From assembly GCF_020723905.1 (NCBI RefSeq), contig NZ_DYHZ01000003.1, positions 372,207 through 436,206 on the forward strand: 64,000 nt of DNA. The letters run 5' to 3'. Positions 26,274 through 35,607 of the stretch are shown here, piece by piece; positions within the stretch are counted from its first letter, which is position 1, and each line of letters opens with the position of its first letter. Origin of the DNA: Anaerolinea thermophila (GTDB lineage Bacteria; Chloroflexota; Anaerolineae; Anaerolineales; Anaerolineaceae). The position numbers were made by a program, and so were the translations under genes. Below the pieces are notes generated by a model, which was given only the letters and a program-made list of their open reading frames with translations, had not been told where the DNA came from and did no database searches.

Positions 26274-29270
26274 ATGAAAATTACCATCACCATCAATCAA
26301 CAAACAAAAACTCTGGAAGTTCATCCTTCCGATACGCTGTTGAAGGTATTGCGCCGTGAAGGGTACTTCAGCGTAAAATTCGGGGGATGTTCGGAAGGTG
26401 AATGTGGATCCTGTACCGTGCTTCTGGATGGAGTGCCGGTCAATTCCTGCTGTATGCTGGCAGCCCAGGCGGATGGTCATACCGTGGAAACTGTTGAAGG
26501 ATTGGGTGAGCATCCGGAACATGGCTGGAAAACTACCAGAGGTTTGCATCCCATTCAACAGGCCATGGTTGAAGCAGGCGCGATTCAATGTGGATATTGC
26601 ACTCCGGCTATGGTTCTTGCGGCAAAAGCTCTTTTGGATAAGAACCCCGAACCTACCGAAACCGAAGTGAGAGATGCTCTCTCGGGGATTTTATGCCGTT
26701 GTACGGGTTATGTGAAACCCGTAGAAGCCATTTTACTCGCTGCTCGACAGATGCGAGGTGAGCAGGTATTGTCTGAAACCGATGGGGCTATTCCAGTGGA
26801 TTGGAAGCCTTCGGGCACTTCCTCAGAAGAGAATTTGCCTTTAGAAGGTTCGCCCGTCCAGTACCAGACCCGGATCACGCCAAAAATCTGGACTCATCCT
26901 GATGTAGCCACTACTTCGGTAGTCGGAAAACCTGAGAAAAAAGTAGACGCCGTAAAACTGGTGCAGGGAAAACCGGCTTTTACAGATGATATTGAGATGC
27001 GGGGTATGTTGGTCGCAAAAGTCCTGCACAGTCCCGTTGCGCATGCGAGAATAAAACGCATTGATGTTTCCAAAGCCCGCGCTTTACCGGGGGTCGCTGC
27101 TGTATTGACCTGGCAGGATATTCCCCGTGTAGTTTATTCTACTGCTGGGCAATCTGATCCAATTCCGGGACCGCTGGACACATTTTCGCTTGACAACAAG
27201 GTGCGATTTGTCGGTGATCGGGTTGCTTTTGTCGCTGCGGAAACGGAGGAAATTGCTGAAAAAGCACTCGAATTAATCGAGGTGGAATACGAAGAATTGC
27301 CAGCGATTCTTGATCCTGCCCTTTCCATGCACCCCGATGCAATCAGGATTCATGATGAACCAGAGTATGTTAACTTTGCTGATTCTGATCCGACGAAAAA
27401 CCTTGCTGCCAAAATTCGCATTGATATCGGTGATGTGGAAAAAGGATTTGCAGAAGCGGATATGATTTTTGAAGGGGATTACGAAGTCCCCAAAGTTCAG
27501 CAAGCCCACATCGAACCTCACGTGGTGGTGACGTATTGGGATGAAGATGATCGTCTGGTTATTCGTACCAGTACGCAGGTTCCTTTCCATGTAAGGAGAA
27601 TTCTTGCTCCGGTTTTGGGCTTACCAATCAAACGTATTCGGGTGATTAAACCCAGAATCGGAGGTGGTTTTGGTGGGAAGCAGGAAGTCTTAATTGAAGA
27701 CGTTGCGGCACATTTGACCATTGCCACGGGACGGCCGGTTCGTTATGAGTATACCCGTGAGGAAGAATTTATTGCTGCGCGTTCACGTCATCCCATGCGA
27801 ATCCACATGAAAACCGGTGTGAAACGGGATGGGACAATTACCGCCAATGAAATGTATTGTTTGAGCGATACCGGTGCTTATGGATGCCATGCTTTGACTG
27901 TCACAGGGAATACCGGACACAAATCTATGGCTTTATATGTGGGAGATGGAAAATACCGGCAGTCGCCTAATATCCGTTTTTATGCGGATATTGTTTACAC
28001 AAACACACCACCGGCTGGAGCCTATCGTGGATATGGTGTTCCACAGGGTTATTGGGCTGTTGAGCGCCACATGGAGAAAATCGCTCGTGCACTCCATCTG
28101 GATCCCATTGAATTTCGCCTGAAAAACACTCTCCGGGCTGGGGAACTACATCCATTCAGCACCGCATGGAGTGAAGGGCGAGAGCCCCGTCCAGAAGTGA
28201 TTCATACAGTGGGGCTGGAAGAATGTGTACGTCAGGGAAAGTCGCTGATTGGGTGGGATGATAAATTTGGCAATCCCGAATGGCACAGGGTTCCTGGGCG
28301 ACCGGAACTTCGGCGCGGTATTGGAGTTGCGCTGGTCATGCAGGGAACAGCCATTCCATATCTTGATATGGGGGGTGCCAGCATCAAGATGAACGATGAT
28401 GGCTCCTTTAATTTACTGATTGGGGCTACTGATTTGGGTACAGGTTCTGATACTGTCCTTGCCCAAATGGCGGCGGAAGTTCTGGGAACCTCTGTAGATA
28501 ATATCATCGTTTATTCCTCCGACACGGACTTCACTCCTTTTGATAAAGGTGCTTATGCTTCAAGCACTACATATATATCCGGAACAGCAGTAGTAAAAGC
28601 CGCTGAACAGGTGGCTGAACGGATTCGTATCCGGGCGGCTGAGATGCTTCGTCAGAATGAGGAAATTTCGCCCGACGAGATTCGTCTGGCAGATGGAAAA
28701 GCCTTTGCGCCAGATGGTAGATATGTCACTCATCAAGAGGTTGCCTATCATACCCTGCACCACCAAAACCAGGAACAAATTATGGGTGTAGCCTCGTACT
28801 TTTCGCCGGTTTCTCCACCGCCGTTCGCTGCGCAATTTGCCGAAGTCACCGTGAATATCGAAACCGGAGCAGTGACTGTAAATCGGCTTGTGATGGCAGT
28901 GGACTCTGGCGTGATTGTCAATCCTGTTACTGCGTCTGGGCAAATAGAAGGCGGGATGACTCAGGCATTAGGATATGCGGTTTGCGAAGAAATGGTATAT
29001 GATGAAAAAGGCAAGGCGCGTGAACGAAACCTGAAGGATTATCACATTTTCCGAGCAGACGAGATGCCCGTGATGGATACCATCTTTGTTCAAACTTACG
29101 AGCCATCCCATCCATTTGGTGCCAAAGCGGTAGCGGAAATTCCTATGGATGGTGTTGCTCCAGCTGTTGGCAATGCAGTCCTGGATGCCGTAGGTGTGGA
29201 TATTGATGCCAATCCAATTACTCCCGAAAAGGTCTGGCGTGCCCTTAAGGAAAAACCAGTTATCGGTTGA
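26274..29270 (+). CDS. Fused [2Fe-2S] and molybdopterin subunit of a molybdenum hydroxylase (XdhD-like)
   Basis: Catalytic chain of 998 residues that hydroxylates a heteroaromatic or aldehyde substrate with water as oxygen source. Residues 1-160 hold two [2Fe-2S] domains: Cys39, Cys44, Cys47 and Cys59, then Cys106, Cys109, Cys141 and Cys143. After a linker, the molybdenum domains start near 210 and include GGGFGGKQE, GAYRGYGVPQG and the active-site Glu955 in AKAVAEIPMDG. The fusion matches E. coli XdhD, whose neighbours include ssnA. A purine-type substrate is plausible. The FAD chain is encoded just upstream and XdhC just downstream. A GGAGG stands nine bases before the ATG. Confidence 0.9.
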   Translation: MKITITINQQTKTLEVHPSDTLLKVLRREGYFSVKFGGCSEGECGSCTVLLDGVPVNSCCMLAAQADGHTVETVEGLGEHPEHGWKTTRGLHPIQQAMVEAGAIQCGYCTPAMVLAAKALLDKNPEPTETEVRDALSGILCRCTGYVKPVEAILLAARQMRGEQVLSETDGAIPVDWKPSGTSSEENLPLEGSPVQYQTRITPKIWTHPDVATTSVVGKPEKKVDAVKLVQGKPAFTDDIEMRGMLVAKVLHSPVAHARIKRIDVSKARALPGVAAVLTWQDIPRVVYSTAGQSDPIPGPLDTFSLDNKVRFVGDRVAFVAAETEEIAEKALELIEVEYEELPAILDPALSMHPDAIRIHDEPEYVNFADSDPTKNLAAKIRIDIGDVEKGFAEADMIFEGDYEVPKVQQAHIEPHVVVTYWDEDDRLVIRTSTQVPFHVRRILAPVLGLPIKRIRVIKPRIGGGFGGKQEVLIEDVAAHLTIATGRPVRYEYTREEEFIAARSRHPMRIHMKTGVKRDGTITANEMYCLSDTGAYGCHALTVTGNTGHKSMALYVGDGKYRQSPNIRFYADIVYTNTPPAGAYRGYGVPQGYWAVERHMEKIARALHLDPIEFRLKNTLRAGELHPFSTAWSEGREPRPEVIHTVGLEECVRQGKSLIGWDDKFGNPEWHRVPGRPELRRGIGVALVMQGTAIPYLDMGGASIKMNDDGSFNLLIGATDLGTGSDTVLAQMAAEVLGTSVDNIIVYSSDTDFTPFDKGAYASSTTYISGTAVVKAAEQVAERIRIRAAEMLRQNEEISPDEIRLADGKAFAPDGRYVTHQEVAYHTLHHQNQEQIMGVASYFSPVSPPPFAAQFAEVTVNIETGAVTVNRLVMAVDSGVIVNPVTASGQIEGGMTQALGYAVCEEMVYDEKGKARERNLKDYHIFRADEMPVMDTIFVQTYEPSHPFGAKAVAEIPMDGVAPAVGNAVLDAVGVDIDANPITPEKVWRALKEKPVIG

Positions 29271-29289
29271 TGTTTTTACTGGAGGTTGT

Positions 29290-30078
29290 ATGAGAATTTT
29301 TGAAGCCTTAGCCGAATTGGAGAGTCAGGGAAAAGGGGCGGTGCTTTGTACGGTGATACAGAGTTCAGGCTCTACTCCGCGTCATGAAGGAAGTAAGATG
29401 ATTGTGTATCCGGATGGGAAGATCCTTGGGACGGTTGGGGGTGGAGAACTGGAAAGCCGGGTAATCAAAGAAGCCCTTGAAGTTTATCAACAGGGCAAGC
29501 CCAAACTTTTGGGTTATTCAATGGTCAATCCGAAAGAGGGCGATCCTGGTGTTTGCGGAGGAACTGTAAAAATTTATGTTGAGCCGATTCTCCCCAAGCC
29601 GGTATTACTGGTCATAGGGGGTGGACATGTTGGGAAAGCAGTGGCACATTTAGGAAAGTTTCTCGGATTTCGCGTAGCCATTTCAGACGACCGACCTGAA
29701 TTTTGCAACCCGGAAGCAATCCCTGACGGAGACGAGTTTTATCCTGTCCCGATGAAAGAACTTCCCGAGGTGATGGATATTTCCCCGCATACTTATATTG
29801 TTTTGACTACACGGGGAAGTGTTATTGATGTGCCGGGTTTACCGGCATTACTGGATACACCTGCCGCCTATATTGGCATTATTGGGTCGAAACGGCGTTG
29901 GTTGACCACGAGAAAAGCCTTAGTAGAGAGTGGTATTCCTGAGGATAAAATTGCGCGAATTCATTCACCAGTAGGGTTAGAATTAAATGCAGAAACCCCT
30001 GAGGAAATTGCAGTAAGCATTCTGGCTGAAATTATCATGCTCCGGAACGGTGGCACCGGCGAAAGGATGAGAATGTAA
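29290..30078 (+). CDS. xdhC: XdhC/CoxI family molybdenum-cofactor maturation protein
   Basis: Binds molybdenum cofactor, promotes its sulfuration and hands it to the apo-hydroxylase. The 262-residue protein has the N-terminal XdhC/CoxI domain (VIQSSGSTPRHEGSKM, GTVGGGELE), then a Rossmann domain with LLVIGGGHVGKAVAHLG near residue 105, and the conserved C-terminal IGIIGSKRRW. The frame is open from 29194, but ATG 29290 has GGAGG four bases upstream and does not run into the previous gene. It lies between the two hydroxylase sets and could serve both. Confidence 0.92.
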   Translation: MRIFEALAELESQGKGAVLCTVIQSSGSTPRHEGSKMIVYPDGKILGTVGGGELESRVIKEALEVYQQGKPKLLGYSMVNPKEGDPGVCGGTVKIYVEPILPKPVLLVIGGGHVGKAVAHLGKFLGFRVAISDDRPEFCNPEAIPDGDEFYPVPMKELPEVMDISPHTYIVLTTRGSVIDVPGLPALLDTPAAYIGIIGSKRRWLTTRKALVESGIPEDKIARIHSPVGLELNAETPEEIAVSILAEIIMLRNGGTGERMRM

Positions 30079-30080
30079 CT

Positions 30081-31499
30081 ATGTGGAAAAGGTATTGCAT
30101 CGTAACTCAGATCGATGAAGCCCTCGACTGGCTGGCAAAAGAAAGGGAAAAAGCAAGAATCATTGCTGGCGCAACTGATCTCATCCTTGAGATGGAAAAA
30201 GGGACACGTCAAGATGTTGAGACGCTAATTGATATCTCACGTGTTTCCGGTCAGGATACCATTTCTCTGGATACAGATGAGTGGATTCACATTGGACCAT
30301 TAGTTACTCATAACCAATGTGCCTCATCACCTCTTTTATATGAACGGGCATACCCATTGGCTCGTGCTTGCTGGGAAGTAGGCTCTCCGCAGATTCGCAA
30401 TCGGGGAACGATTGCTGGTAACTTAATTACCGCATCGCCCGCGAACGATACGATTACACCGCTCATGGCTCTTGGTGCGATATTGACACTTCGTTCCCGG
30501 CACGGAGAGCGAAAAGTAGCCATTGAGGACTTTTATACCGGCGTCCGTCGTACTGTGCTGAAATCAGATGAGATGCTGGTGGACATTGCCTTTCCGGCTT
30601 TGCGTCCTTCACAAAAAGGCGTTTTTATAAAATACGCCTTGAGGAAGGCGCAAGCCATTTCAATAGTAAACCTTGCGGCAATTCTAGATCTGGATGGAGA
30701 AAATCGGGTTCACTCCGCCCAAATTACTTTAGGGGCAGTTGCTCCCACCATTATTCACGCCCTTTCTGCTGAAGAATTTCTGTTAGGAAAAACCTTAACC
30801 CCAGAAGTAATTGCGGAAGCGGCTGAGAGATGTATGGCAGAAGCCAGACCCATTTCCGATGTGCGTGGTTCGGCTCGTTTCCGAAAAAAGATCACCGGAG
30901 TGATTGCAAAAAGGGCTTTGCATTCCATTGCTGAAGGACGTGAAAAAGAGGGAATGCCATCATCGCCGATCACCCTTTCAACCAGAAAGAATCCATCTTC
31001 GTTGGAAAAATCCATTGTTTTTGAAGAAAATTCCAATATTCCCATCATTTGTAACGTCAATGGGCAACAGCGAATTTTCCACTCCGGTCATCGAAAGACC
31101 TTGTTAAGGTTGTTGCGTGAAGATGGTTTGCTGATTGGAACAAAAGAGGGGTGTGCAGAGGGGGAATGTGGAGCCTGTACGGTGATCCTGGATGGGATGG
31201 CTGTAATGAGTTGCATGGTTCCGGCTCCCCGTGCCCATGGTGCAGAAGTTATCACTGTTGAGGGGTTAGCAGAAAACAATACCCTTCATCCGGTTCAGGA
31301 AGCCTTCATTGAGGCAGGTGCGGTGCAGTGTGGGTATTGCACACCGGGATTCTTAGTCTCTGCGGCGGTTTTATTGAAGGAATCTCCCCGACCTTCGAGA
31401 AATGAAATTGTGCAAGCGTTTTCTGGAAACTTGTGCCGTTGCACAGGGTATTATAAGATTGTAGAAGCCGTTGAAAAAGCCGTAGAGAAAGGAGGTTAA
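30081..31499 (+). CDS. Fused FAD and [2Fe-2S] subunit of a second molybdenum hydroxylase
   Basis: A 472-residue fusion in which a CoxM/XdhB-type FAD domain comes first (IIAGATDLILEM near residue 35, GTIAGNLITASPANDTI near 110) and an XdhC/CoxS-type iron-sulfur domain is appended at the C-terminus from about 318. The cluster ligands are Cys358, Cys363, Cys366 and Cys378, then the QCGYC pair and Cys452/Cys454 in LCRCTGYY. The FAD-FeS order is the complement of the FeS-Mo fusion upstream; together with the separate Mo subunit at 31935 it makes a complete second enzyme. The start follows the xdhC stop by two bases. Confidence 0.88.
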   Translation: MWKRYCIVTQIDEALDWLAKEREKARIIAGATDLILEMEKGTRQDVETLIDISRVSGQDTISLDTDEWIHIGPLVTHNQCASSPLLYERAYPLARACWEVGSPQIRNRGTIAGNLITASPANDTITPLMALGAILTLRSRHGERKVAIEDFYTGVRRTVLKSDEMLVDIAFPALRPSQKGVFIKYALRKAQAISIVNLAAILDLDGENRVHSAQITLGAVAPTIIHALSAEEFLLGKTLTPEVIAEAAERCMAEARPISDVRGSARFRKKITGVIAKRALHSIAEGREKEGMPSSPITLSTRKNPSSLEKSIVFEENSNIPIICNVNGQQRIFHSGHRKTLLRLLREDGLLIGTKEGCAEGECGACTVILDGMAVMSCMVPAPRAHGAEVITVEGLAENNTLHPVQEAFIEAGAVQCGYCTPGFLVSAAVLLKESPRPSRNEIVQAFSGNLCRCTGYYKIVEAVEKAVEKGG

Positions 31500-31500
31500 G

Positions 31501-31893
31501 ATGCCTAAATATTCATCTTACCAGTCAGAACGTCAACGAGAAGAACGTGAACAGCGTAGACAAATTCACCCGATCTGGAGAGGAGTGGGATTTGCGTTAA
31601 TAATTCTGATACCAATTCTCTCGTATGCGGCAACGGAGGTCTTCATTAAGTGGAATTCAGAGACGAATCAGTTCCCTTGGCCCTACGATTTGATGGCTCG
31701 CCCGGGGAATTTTCTCTATAATGGAGACCCCTGGTTGTATTACAAAATTATTTTAACCCTTGCATTCATGCTGGTTTTATATGCCATTTTCACGTTCTTC
31801 ACATTTATCTTAAACAGCGCTTTTGCTCCACCGCGGTACGGCCCTTATGATGTTCCCCCGATTAAAGGGCGTGTACGAAAGCGGGCGCGATAA
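31501..31893 (+). CDS. Small two-helix membrane protein within the hydroxylase operon
   Basis: Family not recognised. The 130-residue protein has a highly charged N-terminus rich in Arg, Glu and Gln (about residues 1-22), a first hydrophobic helix (about 25-48), a loop of roughly 40 residues with several Trp and Tyr that would face outward, a second hydrophobic helix (about 82-107) and a basic C-terminal tail ending KGRVRKRAR. AGGAGG precedes the ATG by five bases, and the gene starts one base after the FAD-FeS subunit stop. Its place between two subunits of one enzyme suggests a membrane anchor or electron-transfer partner, which is inference from position only. Confidence 0.75.
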   Translation: MPKYSSYQSERQREEREQRRQIHPIWRGVGFALIILIPILSYAATEVFIKWNSETNQFPWPYDLMARPGNFLYNGDPWLYYKIILTLAFMLVLYAIFTFFTFILNSAFAPPRYGPYDVPPIKGRVRKRAR

Positions 31894-31934
31894 TTTTGAT
31901 AATCGAACCATCTACATTAACCTCAGGAGGAAGA

Positions 31935-34169
31935 ATGGCCATTCTTGGTCAATCTGTTCAACGTGTTGATGCATTAGGGAAGGTTACCGGGAAAACGTTG
32001 TATCCGGGGGATTTGAATTTTCCCAATCAAGTTTATATGAAAGTGTATTTTGCGAGGCGTCCTCATGCCCGAATTGTCTCGATAGACACTTCTGCGGCTG
32101 AACAGCACCCTGGCGTGCTCGCTGTTTTTACGGCTAAAGATGTGCCGGTAAATGAATACGGTTTAGGAATTTTTGATCAACCTGTCTTGTGTGGACCTGG
32201 ATCGAGTAAGCCATATGCCGACCGTGTTCGTTTCGTTGGGGATCAGGTGGCTCTGGTGGTCGCAGAAACAGAGGAAATTGCTACACACGCTCGGGACTTA
32301 ATAAAGGTGGTCTATGAAGATCTCCCTGTGGTGGATGATCCACTGGAAGCCATGCAAGAAAATGCTACGTTGCTACACCCGGACCGGGGGAGTAATATTC
32401 TCACAAAGTATCGAATTCGAAAAGGAGATGTAGAAAAAGCCTTTTCAACTGCTGATGTCATCGTAGAAGGAGAATATATTACTCCTGTTCAAGAGCATGT
32501 ATTTCTACAACCTGAGGCTGGAGTTGGATTAATCGATGAAGAAGGGCGTGTCACGGTTTATGTGGCTGGTCAATGGGCGCACAAAGATCAGGAACAAATT
32601 GCTCATGCTTTGGGGTTGCCCCTTGAACAGGTACGGGTGATCTACCCGGCAATAGGGGGGGCTTTTGGCGGACGCGAGGACATGTCTGTTCAGATCATTC
32701 TGGCGCTGGCGGCCTGGCGTTTACACCAGCGTGGGATTGACCGTCCCGTGAAAATCGTCTGGTCGCGGGAAGAATCAATTATCGGTCATCACAAACGTCA
32801 TCCATACCGAATTCGTACCCGGTGGGGAGCCACGAAAGAGGGGAAAATTGTCGCTGCAGAAGTAGAATTAATTGCCGATAGCGGCGCTTATGCTTACACC
32901 TCTCCGAAAGTGCTCGGAAATGCCACCTTAATGTGTACAGGGCCGTATGAAATTCCAAACGTGAAAGTAGATTCATACGCAGTGTATACAAACAATATTC
33001 CTAACGGGGCGTTTCGTGGTTTTGGTGGTCCTCAGGCAGCATTCGCGGCTGAAATGCAGGTGAATAAACTGGCAGAAAAACTGGGAATGGATCCTGTTGA
33101 ACTGCGAATGAGAAATATTCTTCGTGAAGGATCTGTCCTTTCTGTTGGTACCCCTATCCCTAAAGGAGTCAGTATTGAAAAGGTGCTGGCGGAATGTGCT
33201 CTCAAAGCGGGATGGCAAAAAACCGAAATGGGATGGAAAGCTCCAGATATCCAGTCCATTGACCCTAAATACCCACACTTGCGACGCGGAATAGGTATTG
33301 CATGCGCTTTTAAGAATGTAGGCTTTTCTTTTGGCGCACCAGAACAATGCTGGGCTACTGTTGAATTGATTGGCAAAGCAGAGATTGAAACGGTGCGGGT
33401 TTACCATGCGGGTGCTGATTGCGGCCAGGGAGCGCATACGGTTTTTGCCCAGATTGCGGCAGAAACTTTAGGTGTTCCGATGGAAAAGATTGAGTTAATT
33501 GTATCTGACACGGCTACCACACTGAATTCGGGTTCTGCATCAGCATCACGCATGACCTTTATGGCAGGAAATGCGATCAAAGGCGCTGCAGAACTGGCAT
33601 TGGAAAATTGGAATAATGAAGAAAGACCGGCAAAAGGTACCTATCAATACCGTCCGCCTAAAACGACCCCGTACGATCCTGAGACGGGCAAATCGGAACC
33701 CAATTTTGCCTATGGATACGTTGCTGAAGCCGCTGAGGTGTTGGTTGATACAGAAACCGGGCAAATCGAGGTGAATCGTTTTGTGTGCGCGGATGATGTT
33801 GGGAAGGCGGTCAATCCTCAACAGGTAATTGGGCAAATTGAAGGTGCTGTGGTTCAGGCACTGGGATACACATTAATGGAGAATTTTATTCAGAAAGATG
33901 CTGTGCCTCTTACTACCACGTTATCCACTTACCTGATTCCTACCATCCTGGATATCCCTGAAAAAGTTGAATCTATTGTGGTAGAGCAACCCGATCCTAT
34001 TGGACCTTATGGCGCGCGTGGTATGGGAGAGATGCCTTACATGGCAGTAGCGCCTGCCGTGTGTACAGCGGTCAAGATGGCTACCGGAGTATGGATTGAT
34101 GAGTTCCCCTTAACGCCGGAACGAATATTAGATGCTCTGGGCGAGTTAGAAGAGGAAGGAGAGGCTTGA
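31935..34169 (+). CDS. Molybdopterin-binding subunit of the second molybdenum hydroxylase
   Basis: Catalytic large chain (744 residues) of a xanthine-dehydrogenase-family enzyme. The N-terminal a/b hammerhead domain (about 15-125) is followed by the molybdopterin-binding domains with GGAFGGRED, NGAFRGFGGPQAAF, and the catalytic Glu699 in GARGMGEMPYM. It lacks iron-sulfur and FAD domains, which the fused gene at 30081 supplies. ATG 31935 has AGGAGG five bases upstream and is preferred over the TTG at 31896. The 41-base gap to the membrane-protein gene is the largest inside the operon. The substrate cannot be named. Confidence 0.9.
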   Translation: MAILGQSVQRVDALGKVTGKTLYPGDLNFPNQVYMKVYFARRPHARIVSIDTSAAEQHPGVLAVFTAKDVPVNEYGLGIFDQPVLCGPGSSKPYADRVRFVGDQVALVVAETEEIATHARDLIKVVYEDLPVVDDPLEAMQENATLLHPDRGSNILTKYRIRKGDVEKAFSTADVIVEGEYITPVQEHVFLQPEAGVGLIDEEGRVTVYVAGQWAHKDQEQIAHALGLPLEQVRVIYPAIGGAFGGREDMSVQIILALAAWRLHQRGIDRPVKIVWSREESIIGHHKRHPYRIRTRWGATKEGKIVAAEVELIADSGAYAYTSPKVLGNATLMCTGPYEIPNVKVDSYAVYTNNIPNGAFRGFGGPQAAFAAEMQVNKLAEKLGMDPVELRMRNILREGSVLSVGTPIPKGVSIEKVLAECALKAGWQKTEMGWKAPDIQSIDPKYPHLRRGIGIACAFKNVGFSFGAPEQCWATVELIGKAEIETVRVYHAGADCGQGAHTVFAQIAAETLGVPMEKIELIVSDTATTLNSGSASASRMTFMAGNAIKGAAELALENWNNEERPAKGTYQYRPPKTTPYDPETGKSEPNFAYGYVAEAAEVLVDTETGQIEVNRFVCADDVGKAVNPQQVIGQIEGAVVQALGYTLMENFIQKDAVPLTTTLSTYLIPTILDIPEKVESIVVEQPDPIGPYGARGMGEMPYMAVAPAVCTAVKMATGVWIDEFPLTPERILDALGELEEEGEA

Positions 34170-34173
34170 GCGA

Positions 34174-34989
34174 TTGAAACGGCAATTATGGGTAATTGTT
34201 CGTGGCGGTGGTGATTTAGCCAGTGGAGCGATTCTTCGACTTGCGCGGGCGGGAATAAATGTAATCGTAACCGAATTAGCCCAACCTCTGATGGTCAGGC
34301 GTAAAGTTTCTTTTGCAGAGGCAATTTATCAGGGTGAAGTTGAGGTAGAAGGGATTCATGGTGTTAAAGCAGATATAGACCCAGATAAAATAATGCGCAT
34401 AGCCAATAATGAAAAAATACCTGTTATCATTGATCCTGACTTGCAAATCCATAAAATACTCCCCGTCGACATTCTGGTCGACGGTAGAATGTTGAAACAG
34501 GTCCTAGAGGACCAGCGTCCTCTTGCTCCGTTGGTAATAGGCCTTGGTCCCGGTTTTAAAGCCGGGACAAATTGTCATGCAGTTGTTGAAACCAAACGCG
34601 GACACTTTCTGGGGAGAGTCATCTGGAATGGCGAAGCAGAAAAGGATTCTGGTATTCCTGAGGGTGTGGATGGAAAATCCAATGAACGGGTAATACGCGC
34701 TCCCTGTACGGGTATTTTTGCTGCAAATGTGGAAATTGGGGATTTTGTCGAGGAAGGACAGTGCCTTGGGAATGTCAGTGATATGCCTGTGAACGCACCT
34801 TTTCGTGGTGTTGTTCGAGGTCTAATCTGGTCTGGACTCCAAGTTTATTCCGGGCAAAAAATTGGTGATGTTGATCCTAGAGGTGATCCTCGATACTGCT
34901 GGTTAGTCTCTGATAAATCTCTGGCGGTGGGAGGCGGAGTTCTGGAAGCCATACTCTCCTTGCCAGAATTTCGTGCCCGATTGGGATAA
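34174..34989 (+). CDS. yqeB: YqeB-family (EF2563) selenium-dependent molybdenum hydroxylase maturation protein
   Basis: A 271-residue member of the family linked by comparative genomics to selenium-dependent molybdenum hydroxylases, in which labile selenium replaces the sulfido ligand of the cofactor. The N-terminal VRGGGDLASGAILRLARAG loop looks nucleotide-binding, and VTELAQPLMVRRKVSFAEA follows. Other conserved patches are VDGRMLK and LGPGFKAGTNCHAVVET. Translation appears to start at TTG 34174, with AAGGAGAGG about ten bases upstream. The usual partner YqeC is not in the window. Its presence implies that at least one hydroxylase here may use selenium. Confidence 0.85.
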   Translation: MKRQLWVIVRGGGDLASGAILRLARAGINVIVTELAQPLMVRRKVSFAEAIYQGEVEVEGIHGVKADIDPDKIMRIANNEKIPVIIDPDLQIHKILPVDILVDGRMLKQVLEDQRPLAPLVIGLGPGFKAGTNCHAVVETKRGHFLGRVIWNGEAEKDSGIPEGVDGKSNERVIRAPCTGIFAANVEIGDFVEEGQCLGNVSDMPVNAPFRGVVRGLIWSGLQVYSGQKIGDVDPRGDPRYCWLVSDKSLAVGGGVLEAILSLPEFRARLG

Positions 34990-35603
34990 TGAACATGTTG
35001 ACAGACACACAAATTGGTGCAGTTGTTCTTGCTGCAGGGATGTCTCGTCGAATGGGACAGCCTAAGCAGGTTTTACCCTGGGGGAAAACAACTGTGATTG
35101 GACAGGTTGTGAGCGTTTTAGAATCAGCAGGGGTGAATCAAATTATTGTCGTTACAGGAAGGGCTTATGAGCTAGTAGAAGAGGCTTTACAGGGCACCAC
35201 AGCACAATGCGTTTATAATCCCCTGCACGAAACCAGTGAAATGCTGACTTCTCTGAAAATAGGAATTTCGCGCTTGAATGAAACTATTCAGGCGATGTTG
35301 ATTGTATTGGGAGATCAACCCCAGATTGAAGAATCCACTATAAGAGGATTAATAGACGAATATAGACAGGAGAAAGGCACATTAATAGTACCCAGTTACC
35401 AGATGCGACGCGGACATCCCTGGCTGGTTGATCGAAAATACTGGCAGGAAATCCTTCAGATGGATGAAGAGCGAGAAAGCATGCGCGATTTTCTCCGCAA
35501 TCATTCCCAAGAAATCACTTATTATGTGGTGAACACATCTACTGTGCTGGCAGATCTGGACACACCAGAAGATTATCAACAATTACGACCAGGAAATCCG
35601 TAA
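34989..35603 (+). CDS. mocA: MocA-like molybdenum cofactor cytidylyltransferase
   Basis: A 204-residue NTP-transferase that probably attaches CMP to molybdopterin to give the dinucleotide cofactor used by hydroxylases. The nucleotide-binding loop VVLAAGMSRRMGQPKQVLPWG at residues 13-33 and the metal-binding LGDQPQI near residue 105 are diagnostic of the MobA/MocA fold; the context points to MocA. The ATG overlaps the yqeB stop (TAATG). Specificity for CTP rather than GTP is inferred from the xanthine-dehydrogenase-type clients. Confidence 0.88.
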   Translation: MNMLTDTQIGAVVLAAGMSRRMGQPKQVLPWGKTTVIGQVVSVLESAGVNQIIVVTGRAYELVEEALQGTTAQCVYNPLHETSEMLTSLKIGISRLNETIQAMLIVLGDQPQIEESTIRGLIDEYRQEKGTLIVPSYQMRRGHPWLVDRKYWQEILQMDEERESMRDFLRNHSQEITYYVVNTSTVLADLDTPEDYQQLRPGNP

Positions 35604-35607
35604 AAAA

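Noticed and set aside
29194..29289. Upstream extension of xdhC into the FeS-Mo gene
   Set aside because: A GGAGG directly before ATG 29290 and alignment of the XdhC domain start indicate the shorter protein.
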